A stretch of DNA of 64,000 nucleotides, from NCBI GenBank assembly GCA_964036295.1, contig OZ038471.1, forward strand, positions 12,108,184 through 12,172,183. The letters run 5' to 3'. Under the pieces are notes generated by a model. The model ran no database searches, was not told the DNA's origin, and was given only the letters and a program-made list of their open reading frames with translations. Positions 11,481-25,300 of the stretch are shown one piece after another. The stretch's first letter is position 1, and every line of letters starts with the position of its first letter. The DNA is from Plumapathes pennacea. Lineage: Eukaryota; Cnidaria; Anthozoa; Antipatharia; Myriopathidae. Made by a program: the position numbers and the translations under genes.

Positions 11481-13379
11481 GTTGACAGTTTTTATTACTA
11501 TTCATGCCGCTATAGATATGATACTTTAGGCTGAAAAGCCGAGGATACTATAATGAAGATAAATGATGCTTATGCAGCGGGGTTAGCAGCTGACGCACAT
11601 GCGGTTTGACAAAAACAAGAGAAGGCATATAATTCGGTTGCTTTGCGTTAATGCAAGTTAAATGGCAGTGGAAATAGACGTTGCTGAGTTTGGATTGTAC
11701 GATCTTGAAGCCTCTTGAGTCCATATTTTCGGAAACAGTGATAGACCTGAGTACAGCGTCGAATGCAGAGCTCATATGAAGAGCACCAGAACTGGCCATA
11801 TTTGGCATGTGACACACGCAACGCGATACTTGAGAAGCGGCAATAGGATGTGTTTTCAAGGGGGAAATATGGGGAATTTAAGTCACCAACACTCTATAGG
11901 GATTTTTAGAATTTCAGGAACCCCCCCTCCCTCCCCCCCCCCCCCCCCCTCCCACTGTGAAGTAAAAAAAAAAATTGTATCTATAGCGGCCCGCATGTAT
12001 AATAATAGACACTGTCAACGTGCAAACGTACAGCGTTGTCCTTCGGCTGTTTGCTTTTATCTGTAAAGGTTCAATAATAAAATTTGAACGGATAAAAGAG
12101 ACAAAACATAGGAGTTGAACCACATCTCACAGTTCTTGCCAGTTTCAAGGCGTAAATATGGGACATTTTCTTTTGAAAAACATGACTCTCGTCCACCGTA
12201 CCCCTCCCCTTTTACACCTATCTACCCACCCCACACTCATAACAATTTTGTTTAGTGCAAAGTCAAAAGAAAAGAAAAGAAAAGAAAAGAAAAAATCCAG
12301 AGTGCAGTCTATGTTTGAGCACATGCCCAGTGTAAACACGAAGAGATCGGTCCGGAGCGACTTTGGCCGAAAAACCTATCCGGTACAGTGTAAACACAAG
12401 GTCACTCCGGAACAGCTTTGTCACAATCAATCAATGCAAATCGGAGCGTTTTCTTATCCGATACGAGTCCGTACCACTTTCAGAAGCGGAGCGGAGCAAC
12501 AGCGCTCCGTTTCAAAAATCACTCCGAAAACAACGTATCTAATGTAAACGGAAGGCCTATCCGGTACGTTTTTGCGACGCTACAGAAAGCTCTCCGGTAT
12601 AGTGTAAACGTAGCCTAAATGAAGTCGGTTTATATTCAGAAGCGACTCGACCAGAGAACCGTCGCATCCTTTACGCAAACTTCGAAGACTCTTTGAAAAA
12701 ATACAAGGTCGCCGTCACTTGTTCAAATTGTCATATACCACAGCAATAAAAACTGTACACAAATGGAAGAAGAATGCGTGACCGAAACCGCAAGTCATGT
12801 CCTTGAACTTGAAACTCAGCCAAAAGAAGAACGGCACAGTTTTCTCTAAGTGCGTATTTAGTTTGGATGCAGCCCAGGCGTAGTATCATGGCTTCTGATA
12901 AACTTGTAGGTGTCAAAGACTAGCTGTGCATGATACTGGATACTGGAAGAATTCAAAAGTGAATATGATTGACCAAAACCCCAAGTACAATTGTCAACAA
13001 AATGTACCAGATTTCCCTAAAATTTATTTAACTTGAAACTCAGCCAAAAGAAGAAAGGCATAGTTTTCTTTGCGCACGTATTTAGTTTGGAGCAGCACAG
13101 GCTGGAATATCATGGTCTCTGATAAATACTGAGGTGTCGAAAAAGTCACGAAGAGACCTTTTTCTTTGCCGGCTTGGAAAGTCCCTTCACGGTTCAGAGT
13201 ACTTTAAGTGATTGCCGCATTGTTTTGGAGATAATTCTAAATTCTCGAGCGCCACATATAGTTTTTACCCTCTACCTTGTAAATGGAGGGCTTTTAAAAC
13301 TAAGACTTATTCGAATACGCCGTTTAGCGAAAGCGGAGGCCCGCGGAAACGGTTCCGAAAACCACATACAAATCAAAGC
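11481..13379. other. Repeat-rich spacer, no gene
   Basis: It contains a poly-C tract at about 11926-11949, an AAAAG repeat at about 12265-12291, and a segment with recurrent CCGGTACAGTGTAAAC-like words (12320-12615) ending in AGTGTAAACGTAGCC that looks like one end of a MITE. Two imperfect 115 bp direct repeats (12803-12918 and 13029-13142) begin TTGAAACTCAGCCAAAAGAAG. No convincing coding frame was seen. Confidence 0.5.
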
Positions 13380-14765
13380 AGCAAGGCAGCTGTAAGCTCG
13401 CGAATTTGTAAAAAGGACTTTTTTTTGCGGAAGTAGCTATTTATAGAACTGGCTCAATTCACCACCAAGTGGTGAACGCGGGCTAAAAATGTGTTTTATA
13501 ATAATTGAGAGAAAAGAATTGTCGACGCGGTTTTCACGGGTCACGCGACCGCAGCACTCTTCAAAATAACAGATTGTACCTTTTCGGCTCCAGAACTAAA
13601 AAGAGCATAGCGAATGTCGTGCCGCGTCGGGTGTGAATCGGATTGAAGGAATGACTGTGATCTAATTTTGTCGCGTTGTCGCATGCAGTTACAGCGTGTC
13701 GCGACGCGTCCAGTGTGAAATGGCCTTGAGATTTGATAAGAGTTTGTATGCGACCGCCATGTTAGTCGAACTCGGAACACGAAATGAAGTTGATCTGTGA
13801 CTCAGCTTGATGTTTAGTTACTTCACATCTTTCGCAGTGCCAATTTTAAAATGTTTCGTGATGGAAAACTTTATAGTTCAGCCACAAGCACCGATTTTAG
13901 TCGGTCACGAGCGTGTCACACGGCTTTGTTGTCACGGTATTCAAAAGTCCATAGCTCCCGATAGATATTTTGTATCGACTCAGAATTTTGCTTTAAGTCT
14001 TAAGGCATGATAGTCTTGAACATATCAATATACTGGACTTATACTTTTGAGATGGCTTTTTATAACGTCACATGCAAACCAAGAATTGAAATACCTGACT
14101 AATTTGCATACTTCTGAACTTGTAAACATTTACCGGAAATGGATATATATATATATATTTTTTTTTTAAGCCGAGATTCAATATCTTTCGGCCTAGTATC
14201 TTCCAAGCCGTATTTACTGTCACTACAAATATTTTGGTGGATACTAAACCAACGGCTTCAGATTTGTTTGCGATAACGCCATCGGTGCCACTGTTGTTTG
14301 ACCTTCATGGCACCGTGCCAAAATGTCGCAATAACAACGCAAAACACAACAGAGTGAAACACAACCAAGCTCAGAATCAATGGCCAAACAAACTTCGAAC
14401 GCATGAAAAACTTTCAAAATGAGAACACGTTCCGAACAAAAATATGGTCGCAACAACTACGACAACATCTTGCTTTTAAACTGCGTTGTTCAACACCCTG
14501 CGCCTTCATCATGCCCAAATTTGGAAAACCGCAACTGCTTTATTTGGAAATCCATTGTTGACAACAGAGGGAATAGGGAAGCAGGGAAGTAGGGAAGTAG
14601 GGAAGTAGGGAAGGGAAAGTGATCACTATACCTCGCAAATCCCACAAAGTGGGATTCACGAGCTAAAAATTGAGCAAATTATAAAATGTGACCGTAAGCC
14701 GCAAAAGTAATTTTCACAAATTCGCAAGCTTACAGCTGCCTTGCTCCTTTGATTTGCTGTTTTCA
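13375..14765. mobile_element. Segment bounded by ~100 bp inverted repeats
   Basis: The left arm (13375-13480, GCAAGGCAGCTGTAAGC, CGCGAATTTGTAAAAA) reappears inverted at 14640-14755 (TTCGCAAGCTTACAGCTG, CTTGC). The inside holds a fragment of repeat R (13895-14060) and a minus-strand fragment (14244-14456) related to the open frame at 56749-57321. Terminal duplications were not found, so this may be a decayed element or a chance pairing of repeats. Confidence 0.35.
14572..14622. repeat. Short tandem repeat GGGAAGTA
   Basis: About five imperfect 8 bp units of GGGAAGTA lie inside the right part of the inverted-repeat segment. Confidence 0.8.
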
Positions 14766-14775
14766 TCCTTTTTAA

Positions 14776-16165
14776 AACATGTTTGAAAAAATTGCTTCAC
14801 TGTTATATAACAATGCCCATCCCAAACTAACTTTTGCAAACAATTATCGAATTTGTCTCCGCCTCATTAAATAGTAGAAAAGTATACCCGAGCTAGCAAG
14901 TGCGATGAAACCTATTGATTAAAAAAGAAATGGGCGACCTTTCAGCGGCGATGCTGCTTGGATTTGAAATAGTACTGTACACTGTGTAGTTAGTTATTTT
15001 ATCTCGACTCTATGTCTGTCTGTAGTTATTATCTACTAACATTCATGTCTGGGTGCTTGACACGATTAACTTACTAGATATTTCTAGCATCCTGTACATT
15101 TTTCCCGTAACTCTAAGCCATACTGTATATAAATCTGTTCCTTTATTTACAAGTACAAGTTGTTGTTGTATATCCTCCGTATTTTCCACCCAACCTTTAC
15201 TTTTAGTCAAAATGAAAGCAACAAGGCAGCCCTTTGCACACAAAGATGTGTAATGGCAGTCGCATTGGATCTTCCATGATAATGTATAAGAGGGATTCAA
15301 ACTTACATGTTAAATATATCATGTTTATTTACAAAACCTTGAGCAAAGCGTAAGACACCCCAAACGTATGCATGTACATCCAATTATGGCAGGGCCTACA
15401 CAAGAATTTACAATTCACACGTCGCAATGGGTCCTTTGCACGACGAAATCCTCGATCCGCCATTTTTAAAAGCCCCCGAGATGAATAGAAATCCACTTTC
15501 CATCCAACTCATTTGAGCAGAGGATTAGTTTCTTTTGATTTAAAAGTGCTACTTGCCTGTTTTTCTTTTGATTTGTTACGTTTTCTCATATTGAAAACCA
15601 AATTCAGCCATATTTTTTTTACACATTTCTAGATGTAAACAAAAACATCGAATCAGCTGAGAGGGCCACCGAAGAAATCATGCTTGGTTCCAGCAGATTA
15701 TATATACAAGTTACGAATTATATTAGGTCTATTGAAATGCTGCTGACCACCTTAAGTCTTATTTGCCCTCTGTACTTTTCATGTAACATAAAAAGAAAAA
15801 AAGAAAAAAAGAAAAAAGAGAGAAGAGAAGTATTGGTTCTATTTCTGGGGGATTCCTCTATTGGATTTCAAATTCAATCTGCTAATCTAAATTATTATGT
15901 GGTACATATGACATAAAATTATGTTATAAGACAATAATGGTCTAATAGTCACACTAAAATATAACTTATGAGCACTGTACGAGTATGAGAGAGGGATTAT
16001 CCTTGGTTGTTGCTAATTCTTCATGAAGAATACTCTACAGAAGGAGAATTGCAATACCACTTTGAGCTGAATAACTGGGCCCCAAGTCTCATTTCGATAC
16101 TAATGCAACATAGCACCCTCTTGTGGTAAATACATGGATATTAATCGTGTTGCCTTTTGTGATCA
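14776..16165. other. Region downstream of SPEF1, possible 3' UTR
   Basis: This lies just past the SPEF1 stop codon on its transcribed strand. Minus-strand AATAAA signals occur at about 15326 and 15138, so part of it may be 3' UTR. It also holds an (AAAAAG)n tract near 15790-15830. No other gene is visible. Confidence 0.4.
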
Positions 16166-16393
16166 TCACTGTTGGTAGTGCGGGTGAGACACTGGAGGCA
16201 GCGGCTGCTGATGATGCATCTGTATGGCCAGCGGGCTACTGTCGAACGTGGGCAGTTGGGGAGGGTTCTGCTGGGGTGGAAGTTGTCTTGGAGGTGGTTG
16301 GGTCGCTTGCTGCAGGCGCTTTGTTAAGTCGTCTATTCGTATGTCTTTGAGGTGTAGTAGGTGCTCCAGCCGCCTGACTTTAACTTGTAGGAT
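16166..16393 (-). CDS. SPEF1: SPEF1 exon 8 (coiled coil and C-terminal tail)
   Basis: The acceptor is TGTGCGCAG. It encodes ILQVKVRRLEHLLHLKDIRI, DDLTKRLQQ, then a Pro/Gln-rich tail ending PPVSHPHYQQ. TGA is at 16168-16166. Confidence 0.88.
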   Translation of the reverse strand: MLQVKVRRLEHLLHLKDIRIDDLTKRLQQATQPPPRQLPPQQNPPQLPTFDSSPLAIQMHHQQPLPPVSHPHYQQ

Positions 16394-19300
16394 CTGCGCA
16401 CAGTAACGCAAGCTTTTTTAATGTGCTTGAGGAGGCGGTGAGAAAAAATACAATAAATAAAAGACTAAGCGGAAAAGAGAACCACACAGAGAGTGAGTGA
16501 GTGAGAGAGGTTACCAGATTACATTCTGTTCAACAAAATGAGTCTTTAGGTTGGTTGTGATAGTCCGGGTTAGAGTAGTCTCCAGGAAGACTTGCTGGTG
16601 ACTGACGTTTCGACTCCCCGGGTGGAAGTCATCTTCAGAGTCAAGTGAAAGGATTCGTCAAATGGCGGTATTTATGTCTCTGGTCGTTGAAGTGATTGGT
16701 CTGTTTTGTCGGCTTATGGTTGGTCGAGTTGGCTCGGTTGTGTTTCGTTATTAGTCAGTTGATAATCTGTTGTCCTGTCGATTTGTCTGTTGTTCGTTCG
16801 GTTGCATTTGATGTCATCTATCAGTCGTTTGTAAGGTGCAGGTAATTGTTGGCATCTGATGAGAGGTTTCTCGTTCTAATGTGATACATTCCTATTTCCT
16901 GAAGCAAAGAGCCATCGAAATCAGGGACTGTACCTGAATCGTCTCTTGAGAGGCCAGCAGGGCCTGCTCTTTCTCCTCCAGCGCTAATCTGATGTTTGTT
17001 TGTTCTGTACCATTCACATCCTGGTAGGACTGTGCCCTGGGAACTTTCCTGTAGGCAGGCAAACGACAGTAAGAACATCAGTGAGACCTGCACATACATC
17101 TGTGCCCAGTTCTTCAAAGCACGATTAAGCTAATCCAGGATTAACCAATTTTTCCCTTTGTCCTGTTGGCCAACAAACCGCAAGTTTTTGTTCAAAGACC
17201 AACAAAACTTATCACTTACGCTGAATTATGAGTGAAACAGTCCCGTTTTTCAGGCTTAAAAATAACAAAACATTTGCTGCTAATCCAGGATTAGCCTAAT
17301 CGTCCTTTGAACAACCGGGCCCAGGGCCTTTTGGTGTGTACGTTTCTGTCTGTTGTGTGTGCTTTAGGGGATTGGGGAGGGAGTTTTTTTTTCTCAAAAA
17401 CGAGTGGCACCTACGCATAAGACGAAACACCTACATACCAACTTCAATTTCATCCCTCAGTTTCTCACCAGAAAATATATCATGTGGTAATGAGAACTTG
17501 GCTGCTTATACCTTGCTCAGATGATAGATATCAATTCTCACTACATCACTCATACATTTTCTTCTTAAAAGATTGGGAGAATCTGCATTTTAAACTTGGA
17601 AGTAAAAGGGTTAAACCGTACCCCTTGGGCTGTAATCCTTTAGCCTTGTCCTGGTGTGACGTGAGGTTGCTTCCTCTAGGGTCACTCTTGCCTTTGCTTC
17701 TGCCATTAAGTCCTCTCGGACTCCCGTCCTCCGACGGCTTCGACTGTTGGCTCTGACACGTGATACAAGCATGTTGAAACGCACATAGCACACCACACCT
17801 CGCATGATGCCCCCTTTCTGGGAGGAGGGGGAATCCCACATGACAATTGGTATAAAAGTATGCCAATACAATGAAAGTTTATTCAACTGAGACCAGACCC
17901 CTAAACGGTACCACGTCCATAAAAATGTCAGCGTTTGATGTTGAGCACCATAAGCGGAACCAAAACAAGTAATTTTGACCCCTAAGAGGTACACGACGAG
18001 CATCCCCGTCCTTTCTTATATGGAAGTCCGAGGACTTAGATTCCACGAGTCCATATTTTTGTTTTTGTACTTGATGTTGTTGTTTTTGAAGCTATTTGCA
18101 TATATGCAAATAGCTTCTATGTCATCGTCTCAGACAAACTACCGTTCACCGTTTGGCCCATCTCATTAGGTCATTAAATTGGTGCCCCTCTAGGTGGCAA
18201 AAAATTCTGAGGGGGGAGGGGCATGAAGTGTTATCCATATAAAAGCCGTCGTGGTGCAGGACCTGCGAGAAAGTTTGCCTTTTATTATCTACTTAACACA
18301 AAGAATGCACAGAGAGATTTCCAGTAAAGTGTTTCCATGCTAATGTTATAACTTGGCGACAGAATGTCAGAAGCTAAATTACCTCTCCAGGGAGGGGTCT
18401 TCTAAATATGGCTCTCTCGCACGTGGAGAATCAAAACATTACTTAATGGCGGCTATGAGTGTTGCCGATTCTTTGGTTGTATGTGGAAATCTGCTCCCTC
18501 AGCCCCTGGCTGACATATCCGTAGTATCTGGCAAACAGGCGACACAGATTCACGTTTTGAGCGACATTTCTGGACACATTTGCGAATATACGCTCCGCTC
18601 ACGAAAGAAGGATGTGTGACATGTTTTGGCAAAGGTAAAGCTTATTCGTTTTTTTTTTGCATTCGCTGATATGTTTTGACACATGATTTCACGGCATAAT
18701 TGCAGATGTAGATCGACTGTGGTATGTCTAAGTTGTTTGTTTATAAAATTGTGTCGAGCGGATTCTGTCGCTAATGAAAAATCGACTGAAAAATCGACTG
18801 AAAAATCGACAGGAAATTTTACTGTGAATCCTTTTCACCACCGTTCGAATAGCATGAGAAAAAGGTTTGTTTGGCTGGAGTGTGTTACGTTATACGTTAC
18901 GAAACTATTATAACGAGTCAAAATCTGGCTTACCTCGCAGAAATTTACAGATCGACTTGAAATATTTTGGCAAGCTATACTTTGCTCCTTTTATGTCGAT
19001 CAGTTCAAAATAATTATATAATAAACTGTCATGTTTGTGCATTTGTGTTTGGTCATGCATAGTACGTAGCTGGCATAGTGTAAAATCCCTATCATAACTC
19101 TCACGCCCGTTTTAACACGAACTATCATGAACTATCATAGAAGATCATCAACCAGCAAATAGCTTCACGTACACTTTGCGGACCTATGTTTATATATGTT
19201 GGCGTGACATATTTACCGCTAAAGAGCAGGGTGTCTATAAAACGAAGACCGAAGACCGAAGACCCAAAAACGAAGACCCCCCTTTTTTTCTGTTGTATCA

Positions 19301-22300
19301 TCATGAAAAGTCACTAAATGTCGTAAAACACAACTTATACAACGAAAGGACCATTCAGCGTTGAAATAACCAGGGTCTTCGTTTTATAGTTTACCCCCAC
19401 CAAAACTATAAAACGAAGACCCCCTCCAATTTGGCTCAAAGTTTCGTAAACAACCTTAAATGCGCTCGAAAACTACATTTGAGCAACCAAAAACACTAGA
19501 AACGCGCATATCTTAGAAATTGATCAGGGTCTTCGTTTTATAGTTTACCCCCACCAAAACTATAAAACGAAGACCCCCTTCAATTTGGCTCGAGATTTGT
19601 AAGACAATGTATAATGCATTCGAAAACTACATTCACTAGAAACACGCATGTCTTAAAAATTGATCGGGGTCTTCGTTCACCATAGTTTGCCCCCACCAAA
19701 ACTATAAAACGAAGACACCTTAAAAATGCGCACGGCTAAAAATACGCACACATTTAAGTGCTTGCTGTATTTTGCGGAGAACAATGAGCAAGTAACATGT
19801 TATTCGATCATTTCCGGAAGCTCGTTTGGACAATAGACAATGAATAAATAAACCGGCAAATGAATAAGTCGATAAACCGACGCTGTGAGTGGAAGAACTA
19901 AAAAGGAAAAACACCGTATCTGAGGATATTAGTATAATTTTTGTCCTTGTCGCATTGAATCAACATTGCATCAGCACGCTCACACCTTTATTTAACGTTT
20001 CTCGCTGCAAAAGTACTGCATATTAAAGAATGTGACACATCTGCTAAGCGTCATGTATTAGCTGACACCCGGCTTTGTTCAAAAATGTATCATCATCACA
20101 TCAGCGGAAACCTCGTGTTATCGAGGTTTCTTCTGGCAGTCCATTTAATATGACTTCAAAACTACCATGTATCATACCTGAAAGTATTGACTGTTCGGGC
20201 ATTTTTGTCTACGATTACCGAAAATTCTTTGACAAAGAAGAAATCAGTAAAGGCAGCTTCGGTTCCGTATACACGGCCAATGTTCCGAGTGATGATGGTG
20301 GGCGCGGTGAGAAAGTTGTGATCAAGAAATTGCTCAGCCAAGACTTGGAAGTTAAGAAGAACTTCGTCAAGAGGCAAGAATCTTACAGAATCTAAAACAC
20401 GCAAACATTGTGAGTTTAAAGAGAATTTGCAATGCATCATTCGCCCTGGTAAGGGAATAATTATGTCTTCTTTGACTCTGAGCCCTTTGGCGGCAAGACC
20501 AAAGTCAGCTTCCTCGAGGATTTTGTATCTTATGTTGGACTGCTTTGATTTAGGTTTTGACAGTGCGCATTTGTACAAGAAAGTCTGCAAAGACATTGCC
20601 TTGGCCCTGGAGTACCTGCACGGCAAAATTGGAGGGGGTCTTCGTTTTATAGTTTTGGTGGGGGGTAAACTATAAAACGAAGACCCTGATCAATTTCTAA
20701 GCTATGTGCGTTTCTAGTGTTTTTGGTTGTTCAAATGTAGTTTTCGAGCGCATTTAAGGTTGTTTACGAAACTTTGAGCCGAATTGAAGGGGGTCTTTGT
20801 TTTATAGTTTTGGTGGGGGTAAACTATAAAACGAAGACCCTGATCAATTTCTAGGATTTGCATGTTTCTAGTGTTTTTGGTTGCTGAAATGTAGCTTTCG
20901 AGCGCATTTGAGGTTGTTTACGAAATTTTGAGCCGATTTGAAGGGGGTCTTCGTTTTGTAGTTTTGGTGGGGGTAAACTATAAAACGAAGACCCTGGTTA
21001 TTTCAACGTTGAATGCTCCTTTCGTTGTATAAGTTGTGTTTTACGACATTTCGTGACTTTTCATGATGATACAACAGAAAAAAAGGGGGGTCTTCGTTTT
21101 TGGGTCTTCGGTCTTCGGTCTTCGTTTTATAGAAACCCCTAAAGAGCACTTTGATCTTGTCAACATCATACCCATTGACCGAAAGTCTCTCTGCTAAAGC
21201 CAAACCTTCTATTCACAAATTATAAAACCTTTGACAAGATCGGCTCGCATAGAAAACCTTTTTGTGATGTAATCACTCAACCACTCTAGTGATGGAGCTG
21301 CAGTGGTAAGTATGAGAAGTTGTTGATTAAAATTCGTTTAATTTATATGATACCTACATAATAATTCCCCTCTATTGGCTGCATGTTTGCTTGTGGCTGA
21401 TGGGAGTTGTACGGCCCTGGGTATCTCCCCATGTCTTGTGGAGGAGCCGCATTAAACGCATAACCATAGTTATTTTCTGGAACTATTGTATAACCGAGAA
21501 ACAAAAGATAAGAAAAATACACACAGTACATAAAGAAAACTTAAAACAATCAACAATGATGATTTGCAGCAATCATATGTATTGTTCAATAAAGTTTAAA
21601 ATATCCCATGACCAGGCTGGTGTCTGGCTGACATTGACATGCACATGTTTTACTGAGTTAAATATTCACAGCGCCACAATTAGATTGCATATTATCTACT
21701 GACCTGTGTAACCATGAGCCTGGCCATCCTCATAGAACAGATTACCATGTTCAGACACTGGACCATCAGGAGAAAATTCATCATACATTTGCTGGTTCTT
21801 CCTGAGAGACTCTGCTTTCCTTTTTGCCACATATTTTTCAATCTAGAAAGTTGGAGAAGATCAAATACCTAGTTACAAACACAACAATAAATTATATATA
21901 TATATATTTTTTAGTACATAAACAATGTGCAAGTTCAGGGTAGAAGTAATGATCGATCCAGAAAAATATGTAAATTTTTCCCAACAGTTACATTAATATA
22001 CAACTGCAATACTTACTAAAGCCGTTTTCCATGACTGTCTATTTAATCGTGTGATTGCTTTGGCTTTGCGTTTGCTACGCTTTCCGATTGATCCAAACAA
22101 GTTTAGCAAAACTCTTGGCCAATCAAGATCAAAAACAAAACCTAATTGCAATATTCTTGCACAAGAACTCAAGTGACAATGGCATGTCCTCACACTTCTG
22201 ATTGAATGGTAAAACCAAATGCAATTACTTGGTTTTGGTTTTGCTCCGTGCTTCTAATTGGTCTGACATGTTTTTGCTTGCGGCCATTGATTGACTCTGT

Positions 22301-25300
22301 GATTGCTTTGGTTTTGGTTTTCGACAGTCCCAAAAAGTGCTTTATCTGAAATACTAATTCCAAATATAAGTTGTCATGGCATGTATATTGTTGGATGGCA
22401 AAAATACTAACAACAATAAGATGTGAGCTTATTGGGTTTTCAAGCACACATAATATGGGAGGTTATTATAATCATTGCGATTTCCCAGCTACAATATTTT
22501 ATCATGTACATTAAATTATCAACCTAGGCCTGGGTTAAACATCAATCTTAGCATGCATCGAACTAAATTCATGATTATTTTTTGGCAATTCTCTGTTGAC
22601 TGAATTTTGGTTGACTGAATTAAGATTGACATTTGACTCAAAAGTCGTGAATGTAATTAATTTCAGTCGACCTGAAGTGCAATTTAATTTGATGCATGCT
22701 AAGATTGACGTTTAACCCAGGCCTTAGTGAGACCAGCACTGTATTGAAAGACTTGACAACATTTGAACCATTACACAATCTATAATACAACCAACCTTGC
22801 TGCGCAAAATAGTCAAGATGACTTCAATAACATCAGCTTTACAGGCCACAATATCCTTAACTGTGTTGTCAGCCACAGTGTATGACAGCTTGGACAGTAC
22901 TTTTCCTGAGTACATAGGTTTACATTATAATCAAACTTTATCTAATATAGATCAACAACAATAAATGCTGTACAATTTGCTATTAAAAATCATGCAAACC
23001 ACACTTCTGCAGTACCAGTACTGTATCTTTGTCGGTACCTTTTTCCATTGTGAAATCAAGTGTAATGCATGACAAAGTATGTCCAGAGCAGGTGTATATA
23101 TTATGGAGATTATTTACATTTATTCATTTACTTTGTTTAAACAAATTATTTTGTTTGTTTTTGAACCCCACTAGGGTGACCTTGGGCTGAAGAACAGAGT
23201 ACAAGATCAGATGAACATTTTCAGGTGTGAAAATACTAGTACTTTATACAATTTTTGATTTACTGTATGTTATAATATATTAGACAAACTGGTGTATCAA
23301 CTTTTTGTGACCAGGTGCATGTGCACATGCATGCATTCTGCCTTGGCTGGTTTTATAAGAATATCGGGGCTGAATTGTTACCTTTCCATGACAATGTGAA
23401 ACTGGTCACAAAGACTGCAAAATAAAATCTTTCATCCATTCAACTAGAAGCCAATTAAGAGTAATTTGCAAGTGATTTACTAGTATTGTACTAAATTGAA
23501 GAAGATTGCATAATCATCATTGTGAGAAAATGCAAACACAGACTTGCTTGCATGCTTGTGGGACTGGGCAGATCAGAATCAGGTGTTGTTAAGGATTTTG
23601 TTCCTGAGTGCATGGTGACTGGTACTGTAGCCCAAGCTCCTGGCACACTTCATGCAATATGTGATACTTGCTGCACTGTGTAACAATCAGGGCTGTTGGA
23701 TTTTAAGGGCTTGTACAGGAAATTTTAGTCAACCACGAACCTTGGATTTTATGGAAAAAATAGAGCTGAAACTCACTCTCTTGTTTCTGAGTGTATTTCC
23801 TTGCTTACTGTAGCAATTTCAGCTCACTCGCTGCCTCTTTTATTCCTTAATATTGTTTCCCATGGAATGAATAAGGCAGCAAAGTGAGCTGAAATTGCTA
23901 ACAGTAGCAAGGAAATTAACAGAAACATTAAGGATGCAAGTTTCAGCTTTATTATTGCTGTAAAATCTGAGTTTCATGACCAACCAAATCAGCTCCCATA
24001 TGATAACCCTTATTAAGTCCAACAGCCTTGATTGTTGCACAGTGCAGTGGGATGACACGTCATGGCACGCCAGGAGCTTGGGCTACAATATAGTACTTGT
24101 GGATTGGCCAAGTACAGTATTGCTGCCAAATCTCAGAAATCAATACAAAAGCATAGCAAATTATGCAAAATCACACAATTACTTGGAAATTGCCCTGGCT
24201 AATTATAATGTACACTCCAAATTCCATACAAGCAACCACATGTATTACTTCTTAATTTTTAAGCTGTCCTGTAATTAGGGATTAAATGGATGGTTTGAAG
24301 TTGTCATTATACAGTATACAATAAATGTCTACAAACAACAGCAATAATATTTATCCTTGTGTACAATGTAATTAACACATTAATAACATGCACACACAAT
24401 AATTTCTGCATTCTGATTGGCTGAGCGCATGTCAATTTATCCCAAACAGTGCAAAAATGTGTAATTAACAGTGCAGAAATGTGAAATAAAAAATTGCCGA
24501 CAGCTGGTGTGCGTATTTGCAAAGCCAAACAAAACAAAAGGCATGTTTTCATTCCTCCGAACGATTCCGATTTTGTTTATGAGAAAATAAAGTTCTTGAG
24601 ACAGTTGTGAATTACAATGAAATTGAAAAAAAAAAAAAAAAAAAAAAAAATTGCACCGTAAATTATTGTATGCATGTTATTAACAAGTAATCACATGATT
24701 TCTCGTGCAATTTTGGAATAAATGAGCACTCATAAAGTTTTCATAAACCACAAATTTTGTGGTCTTTGAAAATTTACTCCATGCTCATTTATTCCAAATT
24801 GCACTCGAAATCATGCAATCCTATACTAACGGACTAAATGCTGTCCAATTTGGAATTAATTGAATTTGAAAATTTTCTTTGACTGCCAAATTGTACTCTA
24901 GCCTGCGGCCTCGTACAATTTTGGCAGTCCTCAGAATTTTTCTCATCCAATAATTATTTCCAAATATTTAGACAGTATGTAGTCCTATCCCTGGTGAAAA
25001 TCCTTGCAGGATCCTGCCCAAATTTTTCTTGACTACAAGGATCCTGCAAGGATCTTGTAAGGATCCTGGCAGGGCAAGATATGCCAGGATCCTTGAAGGA
25101 TCCTTGAAGGATCCTTGCAGGATAAACAAAGCAGGATCCTGTTAAGATCCTGGCAGGATCCTGGTAGGATCCTGTTAAGATCCTGTCAGGATCCTCATAG
25201 GATAAACACAACAGGATCCTGGCAGGATCCTAACAGGATCCTTGTTAGATAAACATAGCAGAATCCTGTAAATATCCTGGCAGGATCCTGTTAAGATCCT

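Noticed and set aside
12320-12618. Segment with repeated GTGTAAAC words as a complete MITE
   Set aside because: Only the right end (AGTGTAAACGTAGCC) is visible; no matching left terminus was found.
17611-18003. 130-codon minus-strand open frame
   Set aside because: It overlaps SPEF1 exon 6 in another frame. The frame that keeps phase with exons 5 and 7 is the one annotated.
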